A DNA stretch of 64,000 nucleotides from Nelumbo lutea (GCA_022828595.1 JAKGHH010000008.1:7057728-7121727), one strand, 5' to 3'. Shown: positions 1 through 13,410, numbered from the stretch's first letter. The notes: generated by a model not told the origin, from the sequence alone. Translations and numbers: made by a program.

Positions 1-2227
1 TTCTAGCATCCTTCAGAACATGGAAAAATTGGTTAATATTCTCACTAGGCGTTTCTGTAGATTGCAGATTATGTTGCAACTCCAGTTGTTGGATAGGATG
101 ATATCATGTAGTATGCACGGAATGTCTGGATAATTTATTTTTCATAAAGGAGCTTTTTCTTTATTGTCGTTTGAGAAATTCCTTCCTAAAATGCCAGGTT
201 AGCCAGACACCAGTTGCTGCCTGGATCTTTATTGCCTTGTTGCCTGTTGAGGTTGAGACAAAGACATGGATGGCTTATAGAGATTATATCATATATTCCC
301 ATCTGATGCTGTAATGATCATCAACTTCTAAAAAGCTTAATATTCACTCCATCTCATTAATGCATATTCTAGAGACATTTTTTATTGTGTTGGATTTGAC
401 ACAACCAAACAAGAAAAAGGTGTTTGAAAATCCTCTATTTGTGGGATGGAAAGCTCCAAAATAGAAGCTCTAGCCTTGTATAACTATTTGAATTGAAAGA
501 AAAAATTTTGAAGCTTTAAAAAGCTAATCTTATTTTAACTGTTACTGAGAAACATCATTTGTCCAGATTCTGCTTGTGTGGTGGAATAGTTGACAAATTG
601 GCATGCTTTCCCCGTCCATGAACCATGATACCATACAAAAAAGTCATTATTTCCTAATATTTCTTTTGATTTCCATGCCTCTTAATGCATACAGTATTGC
701 TTTTGTTTTCACTTTGATGATGTGATTGCAGGTATTATCATATCTTGACTTCTTGAGAAGCAAGTGTGTCCTCAGAGAGGTGCACTTGAACAATCATTTT
801 GTTTTTCTGGAAGCCACGGTTATGTTGCAACTAAGAATACAAATTCTTTGTCTGAAATACTTGATATTGTTTAGAACGGATATGGTTGAGTCTGTTCTTG
901 GGATATGATATGAGATACTGCTTTTATATTTTCTTCTATACAAACTGATTAATTTGCTATAACATAGATTCTCTGCCATTATTTGCACAGTTAGGGATTT
1001 CTTAACTTTTGGCTATTATCAATTGTGAAAAGGATAAACTTTCGAGCTATGTTTTGTAGGGAAGGAAGGGTAAATGCCCTACTAAGTTGAAAATGTACTG
1101 GGTAAAGAGGGGATTTAAGGATGTATAGTGGCTGTGTGGCTCACTGTACATCCTTAATAGAAGAGTTAGAAGTTGTTTACTTTGATGTATAGTGGTTCCC
1201 AAGCATGTGTTTTTTAATTAATAAATAATTAATTAAAAGGACTTGGTGTAAGTAGTAAGAAATGATTTAAGCACCCATAATTTGATGATGGATATGGCAC
1301 TGAACAGAATGGAATGGTAAAACAGGATTCGCCTAGCCAACTCCTTATAGTTGGGACAAGGCTTGGATGATGATGAAATTATTAAAAAATAAATGGATAA
1401 ATAAATATCTATGATAAATATCCCAAAAATAGGAAAACTATGAGAAACTAGAAAATTCCATATTTGCATTTTCTAATGATAGAATCATCACATTTAAATA
1501 TAAAATCGAAGAACTCATCACATGAAGTATCATAATCCATAATTACACAATTATCATCAGCTATCAATGCATCACGGGAAAAGTTGCAAATCAAAATTTC
1601 AGAACTAATGATTCACTTAAATTTTATGATATTAAGTTGTTAACATAAACAAGTGTGTCACCTCATTTTCAAATGAATGTAAAGCATTGAAAGCCACGGT
1701 TCCCATACTTCTATTTATAGTATTTTATCATAATTGTTATAATAAACAAGTTTTGAGGTTTTTTCCTTCTTTGTATCATGTTAATATCTAATAGGCTACA
1801 TAATGAAATGGTTCCCCCCACTTCTATTTGTAATATTTATTCATAAAAATTTATAATATATTATTATAGAAATTGTCTTAAAAAGGTAAAAACATGCATG
1901 GTGTATGCCTTTCTAAGTTCCTCTCCTGTACACCTCCACACGTCTCCAAGCACACACCTCCTGCGCCCTTTAAAACACTGATACAAATTGGTATTTCTGA
2001 AATGGAAGGGATTACTCATTTTCGTCCTGGATAAGATTCTAAAGCATGTGCCTGGAAATTCAGGCAAGGATACAGGACTAATATCTGTATGTTGTTAAAA
2101 GTCAGAATAGCCGGATCAGATATTTTCAATTTGATTCAGGATTTAGTACCAAAGATGCAACAACTAGAGTATGTTTGCAAGAATATTAATATTAGTTCTA
2201 AGTTTTAATATAATTTTATTTACATTG
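1..2227. other. AT-rich DNA, no gene recognised
   Basis: No reading frame here exceeds about 80 codons and none resembles a protein family I know. A polypyrimidine tract ending in a CAG acceptor-like site near 723-731 precedes a 59-codon open stretch (to 908). That could be an exon or chance. Without a homolog I do not call a gene. Confidence 0.5.
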
Positions 2228-2241
2228 TTTTCTTTTATTAA

Positions 2242-2420
2242 GGGGCCATTGCTTGGTGCAATGGAAAAATCTTGAACATGGGTTCGAGTCTGATAGCAGC
2301 CACTTTGTGCCCAAAAGAGAAAAAAAGAAATAAAGGTGAAAGGTTAGGTCTGTATACCAGCCTATCCCTCCCAACATTCCAGATATATAGGACCAACATT
2401 GGGTTATGACCTTTTATGTT
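2242..2420 (+). mobile_element. tRNA-derived SINE with 14-bp target duplication
   Basis: The unit begins with a GGGGCC head, has an A-box-like TTGGTGCAATGG at about 2253-2264 and a good polymerase III B box GGTTCGAGTCT at 2281-2291. It ends in the pyrimidine/GG-rich tail usual for plant Au-type SINEs. It is flanked by identical copies of TTTTCTTTTATTAA at 2228-2241 and 2421-2434, a perfect 14-bp duplication typical of L1-style priming. About 179 bp long. Non-coding. Confidence 0.8.
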
Positions 2421-2434
2421 TTTTCTTTTATTAA

Positions 2435-4292
2435 TTTTTATTTAATTAGTTAATTTATAGCTGGGTGCAGAATTTTGTTGGAATGGCATACATTTATAAT
2501 GTTATTGGCCACACCTTCCTGCTAACTATTGCTATGTCTCCTAATGTGCACTCTCAGGATGCCCAATTTTATGACAATTAGGCCATTTTCTGAAGTGATG
2601 ATTTGTGCAGCTGTAGATGCTGTCTATTTTCTCCTCTATATGTACTAGAAGATGATAGAAAAATTGAATAAACAATCCTTGTGGTACTTTGTGGTCATGG
2701 TACACTGTGTTGTCAATGTTTCTGCATCAAATGTTATGCAGATTGGCCATCTATCCCCTCTTCTATATTCCAGGTCTTTATGATTTTTAAGAGTATGGTA
2801 GTTAACTGCTGCACAACTTCTGTGGTATAATGCCATTTAATAATTCTTCTGTCCTAGGAGAGGAAATACAAGTCTAGAAGCTAGAAAGTATTTAATATTA
2901 GTTCACAGATGGCTAATGAGAAAGTTAAAGTAAGCTTGTAATTACAGGTATCATATTTTACCATTCCAGCTTGACTTGTCATGTCATATCGTGATGATCA
3001 GATGAAAATGCTTTCATTATGTGTCTCATGAGAGCCATTTTTTTCTTATTCATTGGTTAAAGTAGAAAAAAAAATGTCTAAGTTCTTGAGCCAATTAATG
3101 GTAAAACAGAAGGGTTACTCAATGAAACAGTCACATCATCATTCTTTAGTATGGAGTAAATGCATGGAGACTATGCTGACACATTTATATTGGAAATATT
3201 TGGATTTTGTCTCACTAATTTACCTTGTTAACATTTCATAACCTACTCCAGCTGATGTTAAAAAAAAATTGGTATAAACCTTTGAATATTATCATCGATA
3301 TCTAATTATCTATAACCTGCTGTATGTGGAGAAAAATAAATAGTTTACTCATACCAATAGTTTAGCAGGCTATGCATTTATTGTCTTCCACTTACATTCA
3401 TGAATTCCAAGATGATGTGCATTGGTGAAGGGTTTAGACTTGATGACATTGTCCACTGTTCTGCTATTAGTGCCCAAGAATGTTTTTATTAATTTGCTCA
3501 TATATAAGCATGTTGGACATATTAAGCACTTGCATAAAAATTGGTAAGACAATAGAATGCCAGACATTCTTCCTTTGCAGTTTATGTGCCTTTAGTGGTC
3601 TCTGCAACATGATTCTCGCTCAATATCAACTTTGTTGCGGACAAAAGTTGAGCCAAGAAATTTGCCTGGCTTTTGTGCGATGTTTTTATGTTGAGTGTTT
3701 TTGAAGATTATTAACTTTTAGTGCGTTAAGCATGTCCCATTAAGAGAGCATTCATGGAATAGCCATAAACCGAATATTCCAAGCTCTGATGTAGGCACAT
3801 ATATTGATGATTTATTTTCTTGAATGTGGTGTCTAAAACCCTAATTTGATATGTTGTGGCATGACCTGATCTTTGCCCATTGTCAACAACACCCTCCATA
3901 TGTTAAAAAAAATGTTAACTAGATATCTGGGTTGATCTTTGCCCTTGAAAACTTGATAAGATATATGCTAGGTTATTTATGTACACTTATCTGATTTTGG
4001 TTGAATGCCTGGGTTTTCTAATCATTTTCTATTCCTTATTTGAGTAGCAATTTCAAATGAGAACGTTTGGATAGAGAATTTTGAGGATCAGAGAGCCTAG
4101 TTTAAGCCATGGTCTCTGGATATGGGCAACCGAGACTTGGTCTGACTAAAATCTGCAAATGGTTCATACTCTTTTACTGGTTCCACTTTTAGGGGTTTAG
4201 GTTTGAAAGCCTCTTTTAAAAGCATGAGGATTAGGGTTGATAATTTCTGGCCTGACCGGCCGGGTCTTAAAATTCTAGGACCAAACGGATTA
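2435..4292. other. AT-rich spacer, no gene recognised
   Basis: This stretch contains only short open frames, the longest 74 codons at 3480-3704. I see no domain motif, tRNA or clear transposon end. The 3370-3710 part is somewhat less AT-rich than its surroundings and could be a decayed exon, but I cannot assign it. Confidence 0.45.
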
Positions 4293-4399
4293 GGGGGTGT
4301 TTGGCAACATGGTTGGCTTTGTTAGAACAAAAACAACTACCACATCAAGTAATTGCTTTTGTTTTCAAAAACAAAACCAACTATATTATTGAACGCTCC
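4293..4399. mobile_element. Tourist-like MITE, 107 bp, TTA duplication
   Basis: The termini are imperfect inverted repeats: GGGGGTGTTTGGCAACATGG at the left and, on the opposite strand at the right, GGAGCGTTCAATAATATAG. TTA flanks both sides (4290-4292 and 4400-4402), the 3-bp duplication of PIF/Harbinger-type elements. A related 121-bp copy lies at 18411-18531. Confidence 0.65.
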
Positions 4400-4402
4400 T
4401 TA

Positions 4403-7400
4403 GTTGGGTCTGTTCAGGGACTTCACTTCCCATCCCTGACCCCAAACCCGATCAGGCATCTCAATTATTCCAATCCATCCCCATCCCCGCTTGAGCAGTG
4501 GAAAAATTGCCTATCCCCACTATCCTTATCATCTACTTCATACTTTCATGGTAAGGTGATCATGAATATATTTGGAGAGGCTGAGATGCCACTACTGGCC
4601 TACGGTCCTGTCAGATTGCATAGCACATGCTAAGAGCTGCGATGCCTGCCATATATATATTTGAGAAAGAGAGACTGAGGATGAAATGGAAGAGGGGAGT
4701 AATTTCAAATGACTTTCAATTGGAAATAGGGTTCAAAGTATTAATATTTAATACTCTTAATAAAAGAAGCGCGCATTAATGATAATTTGTCATAGGATAT
4801 GTCACCTCACCTTTTCAATGTTTTTGAAAAACACCCGACTTGATATTTAGCGTATAATACGTAATTGATAAGTAAGATATACATATATAAGCCAACCTCA
4901 TATAGTTGGTAGAAGGCTTCGTTGAATTACTGTTGGGCTGAGTAGAGAGGTTAAAACGGTTACAGTCGAACCTAAGACGTCCCAACAGCTTATTGGGTGA
5001 ACATTTTACATTATTCGTAGTAGTCCTCCAATATGAAAAGGACGAGTTATGCCATTGTTGTTAGAAATTAAATATAGAGCACTAGAAAAAAAAATTTGTC
5101 ATGGTAATTTGAGAAGCATGGAGTGATACCCCTTATTACTGTAAAGTTTGAGGAACTAATAGCTAATAACAGTGAGTGAGAATATTTTAGTCAATGAAAG
5201 GAGGAAGAAAAGGGATGGGGGATATTGGTCCCACCATATTTGTCTAGATGTGCTTGGCCGGGGGAGTTGGGGGTGGGGGTACATGGACTGATGGACCCAA
5301 ATTCTCCAAATAACAAGTGTGGTGCAGAGTACCTTGCCCTAAGACAGCTCCCCGGATTCATGATCCGTGTTGGATGGGCTTTAGTTAATTGTGGTGGGTT
5401 AGGAATCTAGTACTATTTTTTCTTTCCTAGGACTTATCAAGAGAGAGAACTACATTGCGAGAGCGTGATTTAGTTAAAAAAAAAATCCTTGCATTGTTTG
5501 CGTCGCTCATTCCTGTGTCAATTTGCATTTGGATTCGGGCGATGAGTATTGAGTAGGGAGATATTTGTCTGCTTCCCGTGAGCGGGTCTCTAAACCCTGG
5601 AGCTAAGACAAATTCTGGGAGATTTGGATTGATAATTGCACTGTGGCTCATTGGGAACCTCTCGTTCTCATTTGGGTTGGGGGGAATAATAATAATGAAA
5701 AAAAGAAAAAGAAAAAAGGTAGAACAAAGACCCAACCCAAGAGCGGAGGTGAATCATGATTGGGTTTGGTAGCTCGAAAATGGGTAGGAAATGGGGGAAT
5801 AGGGATGGATCTTTTGACCTTCCAAGATGGGGGCCCATGTGGCATTAAGTGATGACCCCTCAGAGCGTACATTGATAATAAGAACATTAAACTTTGTACT
5901 GGATGGCGAGGCTGGCAAAAGCTGCAGATCGGTGGTGGATCCCCAACAGTGCCATCGATTCGATCCAAATCTTTAGGCAACATGGTGTCATTATCACAGC
6001 TTAAATGCTTCAATTTAAAACGGGGCTGAGGCTCCTCACTCCTGCACCCGTGGTGGATGTTGGGTTGGGTTGGGCCCAAATTTATTCACCAAGGTATAAA
6101 ATTAAAAGTGGGGAGACGGGGGGAGGGGTTGATCTTTGATGGCCAACAATGAGAACAAATTGATGGACATTTGGTAGAGACCCTTTACGACTACATTCAC
6201 GTAATAAAACCCTTCGTACAGCTCACGCGTTTATTGTGGCCATCCATTGCATGTCTAGCGTGGAACATCCTGGGCCACTTAAACTTAGCTGCTTCACCTC
6301 TCTCTCTCTATACAGAACATACAATGAAAGAATTTTATTTTCTTTTCATTTCTTTGGGGGGGGGGGGTATTAAGAAAATGATGGTTCACCTGATTTTCAA
6401 TCAAGGGTGATGAGAGCAGACGGGAGAGTTACAGCGGGAAGTCCACGGCTGTTGCAGTCGCTGAGCTCTTTTTTAGTTTTTCTTTTATTTTGTTGAGGGG
6501 GCCATTCAATGTGACAAACAAACTTCTGTACATGCATCAACTTCGCGAAACCAACAAAGTGAATGAACGAACAGAACCCCCAGCCTCACGGATCTGACAC
6601 CCACATCATCACGGCCGGTACTCCCTTGACGGCGGTCACATTCGCTATCTCTATCTTTGTTCGCCGACATCCGTCTACTCTTCTACCCAACGCCTTTCTT
6701 TCTTATCTTTCTTGATCACCTCACCTTCATCAATAATTATAATAATCAGCGTGTTATCTCGTTTTCTAGACGGGTCGCCCGGCACTCAAATCTCCAATCG
6801 GGGCCCACCATGTATAAATGGGACTCGAAGGATGGACGTTTCAGATCCAACCACGTAGGTTCGTTCCCCCTTTTCTTTGGGAAAAATATCTATTTAGAAA
6901 CCAAAAGAGATCAACTTCAGGGTGCCAACATAGATAAATCAGAAGCCTTAATTAGGATAAAATATTATATATATAAAAAGAAAAAAGAAAAAAGGGGGTT
7001 AAATGGTAAAGGGGGGTGGTGGGGGGGGGGGCCAAGCAGATGGTCCCAGATACAGCTCTACTGTTGTGATTTTCCATGTGAGAAGGAGCGATCCACTAGG
7101 GGAAAGAACCACTCAAGGGAAGCCACGTAGGTGCGACGTAGTGATGTTCACGTGTGGCTGTGGTGATAAAACAACTGGGAACAGAGTGGGCCCTACCCCA
7201 CTTGTTGGGACCTCGGATTAGGGTTGGGGGTGGGCTGGGCTGGGCCCTTGGGGAGAGGATGAGGGTTGAGAAGAAATGATTATCAAAACCAGACGAGATC
7301 AGCCTCAGCGTCAGCTGATGAGACAATAAAGCCAAAAAACGGTCGAGAAGGAGGGGCAGATGAGGTAACGAAAGCCCACCCGACAGCTCACATCCGTTAG

Positions 7401-7712
7401 CAGAAATAAGGCGGAAGAAAGGAAGAAAGCGACGATTCTATTGAATCCTACTCCAGCTGACATTAAATTTTGCGATTTTGACGTCCCGGCATAGACCGCG
7501 AAAGAGAGAGAACGGTAAGATCGGGTTGAGGTCAACCCCTAATCCAACCCGGGCTGTTGAACCCCCAACCCAACCTAGCTTTCATGTTGAGTCCGCGCTG
7601 GATTTGGATTGGTCCGATTTCTTTATTTACTTTTCTCCAAAATATTATTATTTTTTAGATTTCGTTCCATTACTAGTATTTAGTGGGGTAAGTTGGCCAA
7701 TTGGTAAGTTAC
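4403..7712. other. Intergenic DNA without recognised gene
   Basis: Contains a run of G at 6356-6367, another G-rich run at about 7007-7031, and moderately GC-rich sequence at 6540-7560 that could be promoter-like. Open frames of up to 157 codons (for example 6657-7130, + strand) have no recognisable domain and low complexity, so I regard them as chance. No RNA gene was seen. Confidence 0.45.
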
Positions 7713-8380
7713 TGATGAGTGTTGATTTTACCCTTCGGCACCCTCAAAACTCTCTCATGACATCTAAGTGTCATGTAGGAAATGATTTCAAAAACACTCC
7801 GAGTAGACCTCGACTGCCTTAACTGTCTTGGCACCACCTCGACAGGGCTGACTTGCAGACATCTCGATAGGGCCAGATTGGCATAAGAGCCAACTTGCCT
7901 CCGCTGACTTGGTTGGCAATCTACATGATGTGGCGGCCGACCTCTAGTACACATGGGCTATCATCTCCGAATCCTATGGGATCACATCGCCTCACTAATA
8001 GAGCTATCTCCCACCCCGCCCGCTTCGGAGACAATCAGATAAGCACTATCACTTTACGCAAAAGCCAATTCCAAGCGACGTGGGCCGGTAAGCCATGTCC
8101 TCCAGGAGATATTGGATGCGCTACGTGAAGTCCATGCAACCCACACCTATATAAAGACATCCCATTGATTAGAGAAGGTACACACAATTTAACTCTCAAG
8201 CTCTTTAAGTTCTCTCGCTTTCTAGCATCCAGACACTCTTTGCTGATTTAAGTATCGGAGTGCCTGACTCAAGTAAAGCACCCTGGGTATTCTGATCATT
8301 ACTTTCTTGCAACTAACTGACTTCACCACTTCGACATCTGAGCTTTCCTCCAGCATGAAGCACGAGATTGTGCATCATCA
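7713..8380 (+). mobile_element. Solo LTR of a Ty3/gypsy-type element
   Basis: The 668-bp segment starts TGATGA and ends CATCATCA. It carries a TATA box (TATATAAAG at 8148-8156) about 90 bp before the start of a downstream segment containing the AAGTATCGGAGTGCC motif near 8249-8263, which sits in the R/U5 part of such LTRs. No coding sequence or partner LTR follows. Flanking 5-mers GTTAC and CTAAC match at only 3 of 5 positions, so the duplication is eroded or the ends are slightly misplaced. The same terminal sequence and R/U5 motif recur in the solo LTR at 52719-53378. Confidence 0.7.
8148..8156 (+). promoter_or_regulatory. TATA box of the solo LTR
   Basis: TATATAAAG, preceded by a CC dinucleotide. 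It lies about 435 bp into the LTR, the expected U3 position, so transcription would run rightward into the flanking DNA. Confidence 0.6.
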
Positions 8381-9271
8381 CTAACTGCTATATTAAATCC
8401 CATAGTAAACGAGGATTCCTAAGTAATAATCCCTAGACTTGGATAAATCACTTATTCATCTCTTGAACCACGTTGGTAGATTGATCAATAACAACCCCCA
8501 TGAACTTTGATGAAACCCACCTGGTTACTACTTTTATGGTACTGGTTGCTTGCAAGGTTGCAAGTTTTTGCAACATAATACCTTTCCGGCATAATATATG
8601 CATATTTATGTACATGCACATACCTATATATTTATATACATGCAACATGCCAACCAACTGGTTGGTAAGGTCTCCTGTTGGTCGTTGTGGAGACTTGGGA
8701 TAAAATCTCACCTACACCATAAAAAAAGATTTAGATACTATATATAATTATATATACTTATATGATATTTGTACATATAAATATGTGGTTAAGGCAGGCT
8801 TGGATTGGGTCAAATTGGTCGATTAAAAACTCGACCCTAATCCAATCCGCTGTTAAATTGGATTAGTACTTTTCATCCTTTAACCTTAACCTGAACCTCA
8901 GCCCAGTGAAACTCAACTCAACATTTTCGGACTGGGTTAACCCAACCCAAGTTGCAGCCCTAACGATGGACAGTGGGAGTTGAATAATCTTGCATTATTC
9001 CTGAGTGTGGAATCGTGATCTCTAACACACACCACTGCATTAAGATGAATCAAAATAGGTAATGAAGGATCCTTTATATGAAGAATTTAAAGTAAAGGAA
9101 GAATATAATCTTGGTCTGAGTTGATCCAGGGAATGCAATGCATGTGTACTGCGTCCTATCTCACTAAAAAACAAAGCTTAATTAATTTTCAGAAAGAGAT
9201 GTTTGCCGGAGACGGCAGGTTTTAGATGCGGTTTTTTCGCATAACTCATTTGACCTAGAAGCCCAGAGAAC

Positions 9272-9323
<52 letters not shown>

Positions 9324-9857
9324 CTAACTTAACTCTGTCCGATCTAACACCCTCCGATCTGTGTCGCAAAAAACAAAATTGGAGCAGTAATTTCCGATCA
9401 CAATAAATTCCGTTGTACTTATGTATTGTTGTTGTATTTCATCGCTAACTTTCAGTACTGCTTAAATTGCATAGTTTTATTGACTTGAAAGCACCCAATA
9501 AAAATTCAACCAAGAAAAGTGACACCACCGCTGATGACTGCCGCATTTATTCTGTTACAGCCTTAAGTGGGCCTAGAAGAACTCAGGAAGGGACGAAAAT
9601 AAAATCAAACTAAACGGCCTGTTTGATGGTGGCTTCTACGTTCAGTTGCAAGAGAGAGCACTTTTAGAGGCTGTACTGTGCTGTGATCGCTGCAAATGCA
9701 AGCTTCTCTCATGGAGATGGAATTCTAGTTGGTGACGACAACAATACAAGCTTCAAGCTTGAGTGCTTGACTGCAGAAGTGAAAACCCAATTACAGAAGC
9801 CAGTTGACGGATCATGTGATGAGAAAATTTAACATCTGGGTTTTATGATAATATTAA
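8381..9857. other. Intergenic DNA; possible decayed hAT end at about 8955
   Basis: No gene recognised. The stretch 8795-8965 is rich in AACCCAA/TTGGGTT words and ends GTTGCAGCCCTA, like the right end of the TGGCAA-type hAT elements elsewhere in the window, but I cannot find a matching left end. A CT microsatellite is listed separately. Confidence 0.4.
9274..9320 (+). repeat. (CT)n microsatellite
   Basis: About 23 uninterrupted CT units. First of several CT tracts upstream of the bHLH gene. Confidence 0.95.
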
Positions 9858-9990
9858 GGGTTCGTTTGGTTTGTATTCAAAATTGAAATTTGAATTGTCC
9901 TCAAATGGGGTAATGCCCATTCCATCAGGAAACGATTGAATATTTTGGTTCCTATTCCGGACCCCTTTTTCCCGTGAACCAAACTGACCC
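9858..9990. mobile_element. Tourist-like MITE, 133 bp, TAA duplication
   Basis: The left end GGGTTCGTTTGGTTTG and the reverse complement of the right end, GGGTCAGTTTGGTTC, form terminal inverted repeats. TAA flanks both ends (9855-9857 and 9991-9993). Length and termini fit PIF/Harbinger-derived MITEs. Non-coding. Confidence 0.75.
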
Positions 9991-11112
9991 TAAACGCTTC
10001 TTCAGTTCACGGGAAATAATAATAATGTTGTTGAGGCAGTAAAATTTGGTAATGATATTAACTGAAGGCTAGGGAAGGAAAAAAGTAGCTGTCATGGCTA
10101 GTTTGCCAAGACCGTTACAGCAAGAAGAGGCCAAAACAAGTCCAAACATGCATCATTCAATCTCTTTTATATCCTCCTGCTACCAACTGGTTTGTTTCAT
10201 TACTCACATGTACCATTGTGGAATTTAGCTCTTTTTGATTGATTTGAAATTAAAAAAGGGGAATAACTCATGAAAGCGAAATGCCTTTATGCATGTCAAA
10301 CAGGAAAGAATCTGCATTTATAAAACCAAGCAAATTCGGTTCGATTTGAGGAAGAGCAAAGAAGGCTTTAAAAAAGTTAACTCTATGTATTTGGAAATGG
10401 AAATCAAGGAAAGGAAAACTTCACTTGTAATTTCTAGCTAATTAATTAAATGAGGCAGAAATTGGTAATTTGCCTTTTCCTGTATTAATTTATTTACCCC
10501 AACGGTCCCACCCACCCAGCTCCATTCATAAAGATATTGTTAAGGTGGGGTCACGAGTTGGGTTGATCTAATATTCTCCATGGAACCCAGCTCTGGCAGA
10601 TTCATCGCCTTTAAAGGATTTATCTACCCAAGTTAATTTCAACCCAACATTCCTGATTGGCCACAACATTGCACAGGCTGCCATGTGGCTGAAGTAGTAG
10701 ATGTTGTTGGGAAGATGAATAGATGGATGAACTGTCGCAGGTGACACGTGCATTTACCAGACTCTCAACTCTAGCTTGTCTCTTAATTATCAAACTGGAT
10801 GGTCTGTGTTTTGTTCTTTCTTTGGTATCTTCAAGTTAATCAATGTGTATGGCCCCGGCAATTAAAGAGGTATAGGCACTAAGTTAATGGGTTGGTGGGT
10901 TCATGTATACGGAATCCACAGTCTGATGGTAATAATCTATTGACGGAAATGATAACCTGCACATTTAAGGGGTTTGCTTGGGCATGTGTAGTTCTCTTCT
11001 GTCGCACACAACACAAGCAACTTGTGCGTAAGGTATTAGTTTGCTCTTTATATTGGAGCTCAACCAGTTACAGCCTCAGTCTGCAACTATTAAGCCTTTA
11101 ATGGTGGCGTAC

Positions 11113-11115
<3 letters not shown>

Positions 11116-11145
<30 letters not shown>
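11116..11145 (+). repeat. (CT)n microsatellite
   Basis: About 15 CT units, upstream of the bHLH gene. Confidence 0.95.
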
Positions 11146-11148
<3 letters not shown>

Positions 11149-11345
11149 GGGCCACTCTGAAGTCTGAACCAATCTCAAATTTGTATTTATCCTTCTGTTC
11201 AGGCAAGGTGAGGAAAAACATAAGAGTTAGCATTAATCGAAGGTGCTGGTGATCAGTGACAGAAGGAGCAAATCCCATGAAATCAAACCCACATTCACTG
11301 AGCCGTGTAATCATGGGGTGCATGTGCAATGACTCAGTACCTCTG

Positions 11346-11348
<3 letters not shown>

Positions 11349-11386
<38 letters not shown>
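11349..11386 (+). repeat. (CT)n microsatellite
   Basis: About 19 CT units, upstream of the bHLH gene. Confidence 0.95.
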
Positions 11387-11389
<3 letters not shown>

Positions 11390-12015
11390 ATCTGGTTACA
11401 AGTATATATGTAGACTTGACAAGATTAAAAAATTAGGAAAAAATAAAACTTGTTATGTTGATGTAAACAGACAAAATTTTAGGAACCACTTGCGTGTGCT
11501 ATCTTCTTCAGTCTGACTCCCTTGCCTGCCAGCCAGCATGTTTTAAATTCCATAGTCCAACCCCCCCCCCCCCCTTCTCTCTCTCCTTACCACCACTACC
11601 TTACACGTTTTATTTTCCATTTCTACCTTCTCCTGTGTTACAATTTTTTACTCTCACTACTATTTCTCGTTTTTACTGTTTTAAACATTTATATATATCC
11701 TCATTTCTATCTACCTCTTTAATTGTGTAAACCTCAACTCTTTCTCTCTCTCTCTCTCTGATCTGAATGATCAAGCAATCTTACACATGGCAAAAAAACT
11801 CAGTGGATGGGTTTAGACCTATTCCACCCACCCCTGTATTCATGGAAAAAGTTCAGACCCAAAAATACATTGTCATCTATATATGCAAAATGAGCTCACT
11901 TTTGTAGATAAGATTTGTATTAAAATATATCAGAAAGTTGATGGCTGATCATATTAGTAGTACGTGAAAACCATTATATGGATTATGAGATTGAACATGT
12001 TGGGAATCCAGTGGG

Positions 12016-12040
12016 TCTCTCTCTCTCTCTCTCTCTCTCT
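12016..12040 (+). repeat. (CT)n microsatellite
   Basis: About 12 TC/CT units, upstream of the bHLH gene. Confidence 0.95.
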
Positions 12041-12659
12041 GGGTTTGTACTAATGCTAATGACTCTGCTCTGCAGATACGCTTAAATACATGGATGTGAA
12101 GGGTATTATGTTGATGATAAGAATTGTTATAGAGAGAGGGGTTCATATTCGCTCATGAACCTAGCCATCCTATACAAGTGGACCATGGGCATGGAGTCAT
12201 TGATCTGGACGTTTCAAATGGTGGGACTGGGCCACCTCTTGAATGGTGGAAGTCCTAGGTCAGTCGTTGAAAAGAAGAAACAGTTCATGCATCGGTAGCA
12301 TCATGTCCCTTCTCATCTTATGTGTCTCTGGCAATATGCACTTTATTTTTTGTATATAACAAGAAATTTTCACCTTTACTAGCTAGAGCCTAGACTCTAG
12401 AGTATAGAGGTGAAAGTTAAGGCTGTAATGCACTCTACTATACACCAAATGTGGTCTACCAAACCACAGAATATCTTCATCTTCTGCAAACGACAGTAAC
12501 TCCTATCCTGAGAACCAACTAACTTCTCTCAGCTAAGATCCGTGCTCATCAGAGACCAATTGGACAGTGAGTCCTAGTTATATTCCCCTGCACGTACATC
12601 AATTTGTGCAGGTACAGAGACATTAGACCCTATTTAGGGTTTACTAATACATGGGGACC

Positions 12660-12664
<5 letters not shown>

Positions 12665-12697
<33 letters not shown>
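12665..12697 (+). repeat. (TA)n microsatellite
   Basis: About 16 TA units. Confidence 0.95.
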
Positions 12698-12700
<3 letters not shown>

Positions 12701-13403
12701 TTTTCCCCCACACCCACGAGCCCACATTCACTAAGAAATAACAGTTACATCAGGGAAGGATAGATGGGTCATAGTTATAAATCGGCCCCCTGATTGTACA
12801 TCACTATTGCAGGCCCAAGGTCATCAGACCCTCTTAATAAGTAACTAGTAGAGGAGGGGGACCATACATAATTACATGCATCTTAATTCCTCCTAGCTTG
12901 CTCAAGTAAATTTCACTTAATTGCAAATTAATCATCTACTATGACCACACAGCATTAATTAGGGAGAAGAATATATTGATGATTAAGACGATGATTAATC
13001 TGCTTTTTATATAAGAAGATCAAAATGGTAGTGCTAGCTCCAAAGCTGCTCAGTCTCACTGCACTAGTGCAGTTTATCACAGAGCGCATGGAAGGGATGC
13101 AGGAGCAACCAAAAAGGAGGTGCAGAGCTTTTCCCCATTTCTTATTGTTGTTGTTAATTATTTGATTAATAGTATTCAACATGGTTCTCAGAATTCTCAT
13201 GCTCCCCATCTGAAAAATACTCCCACACACCCCCACCATACTGACCCAAAAAAAGAAAAAAAAAGGCATCATCTTTTTGAAAACCAATACCTCTACTTAG
13301 CAGAGCTGTTACATCTATATTTTATTTTATTTTTCTAAGTCTCTCTCATATTTTACAAGTTCAAGTACTACTTCTAGTAGCAGATGGGACCATCTGTCAT
13401 TCC

Positions 13404-13410
13404 TATATAA
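13404..13410 (+). promoter_or_regulatory. Probable TATA box of the bHLH gene
   Basis: TATATAA in the context CCTATATAAGC. It would put transcription start near 13435-13440, just before a TTC-rich leader (13480-13530). No other equally good TATA lies between it and the ATG at 14178. Inference from sequence only. Confidence 0.5.

Larger units (their letters stand above)
9991..13380. other. Upstream region of the bHLH gene, microsatellite-rich
   Basis: No gene recognised in this stretch. It holds CT tracts at 11116-11145, 11349-11386, about 11743-11760 and 12016-12040, an AT tract at 12665-12697, and a C-run at about 11562-11573. It is the probable distal promoter of the bHLH gene that starts at 14178. 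Confidence 0.55.

Noticed and set aside
5648..6079. 143-codon open frame on the - strand
   Set aside because: No domain, Pro/Phe-rich from simple sequence, no splice or promoter context; looks like chance.
6657..7130. 157-codon open frame on the + strand
   Set aside because: Low-complexity Gly/Lys tail from G and A runs, no recognisable family.
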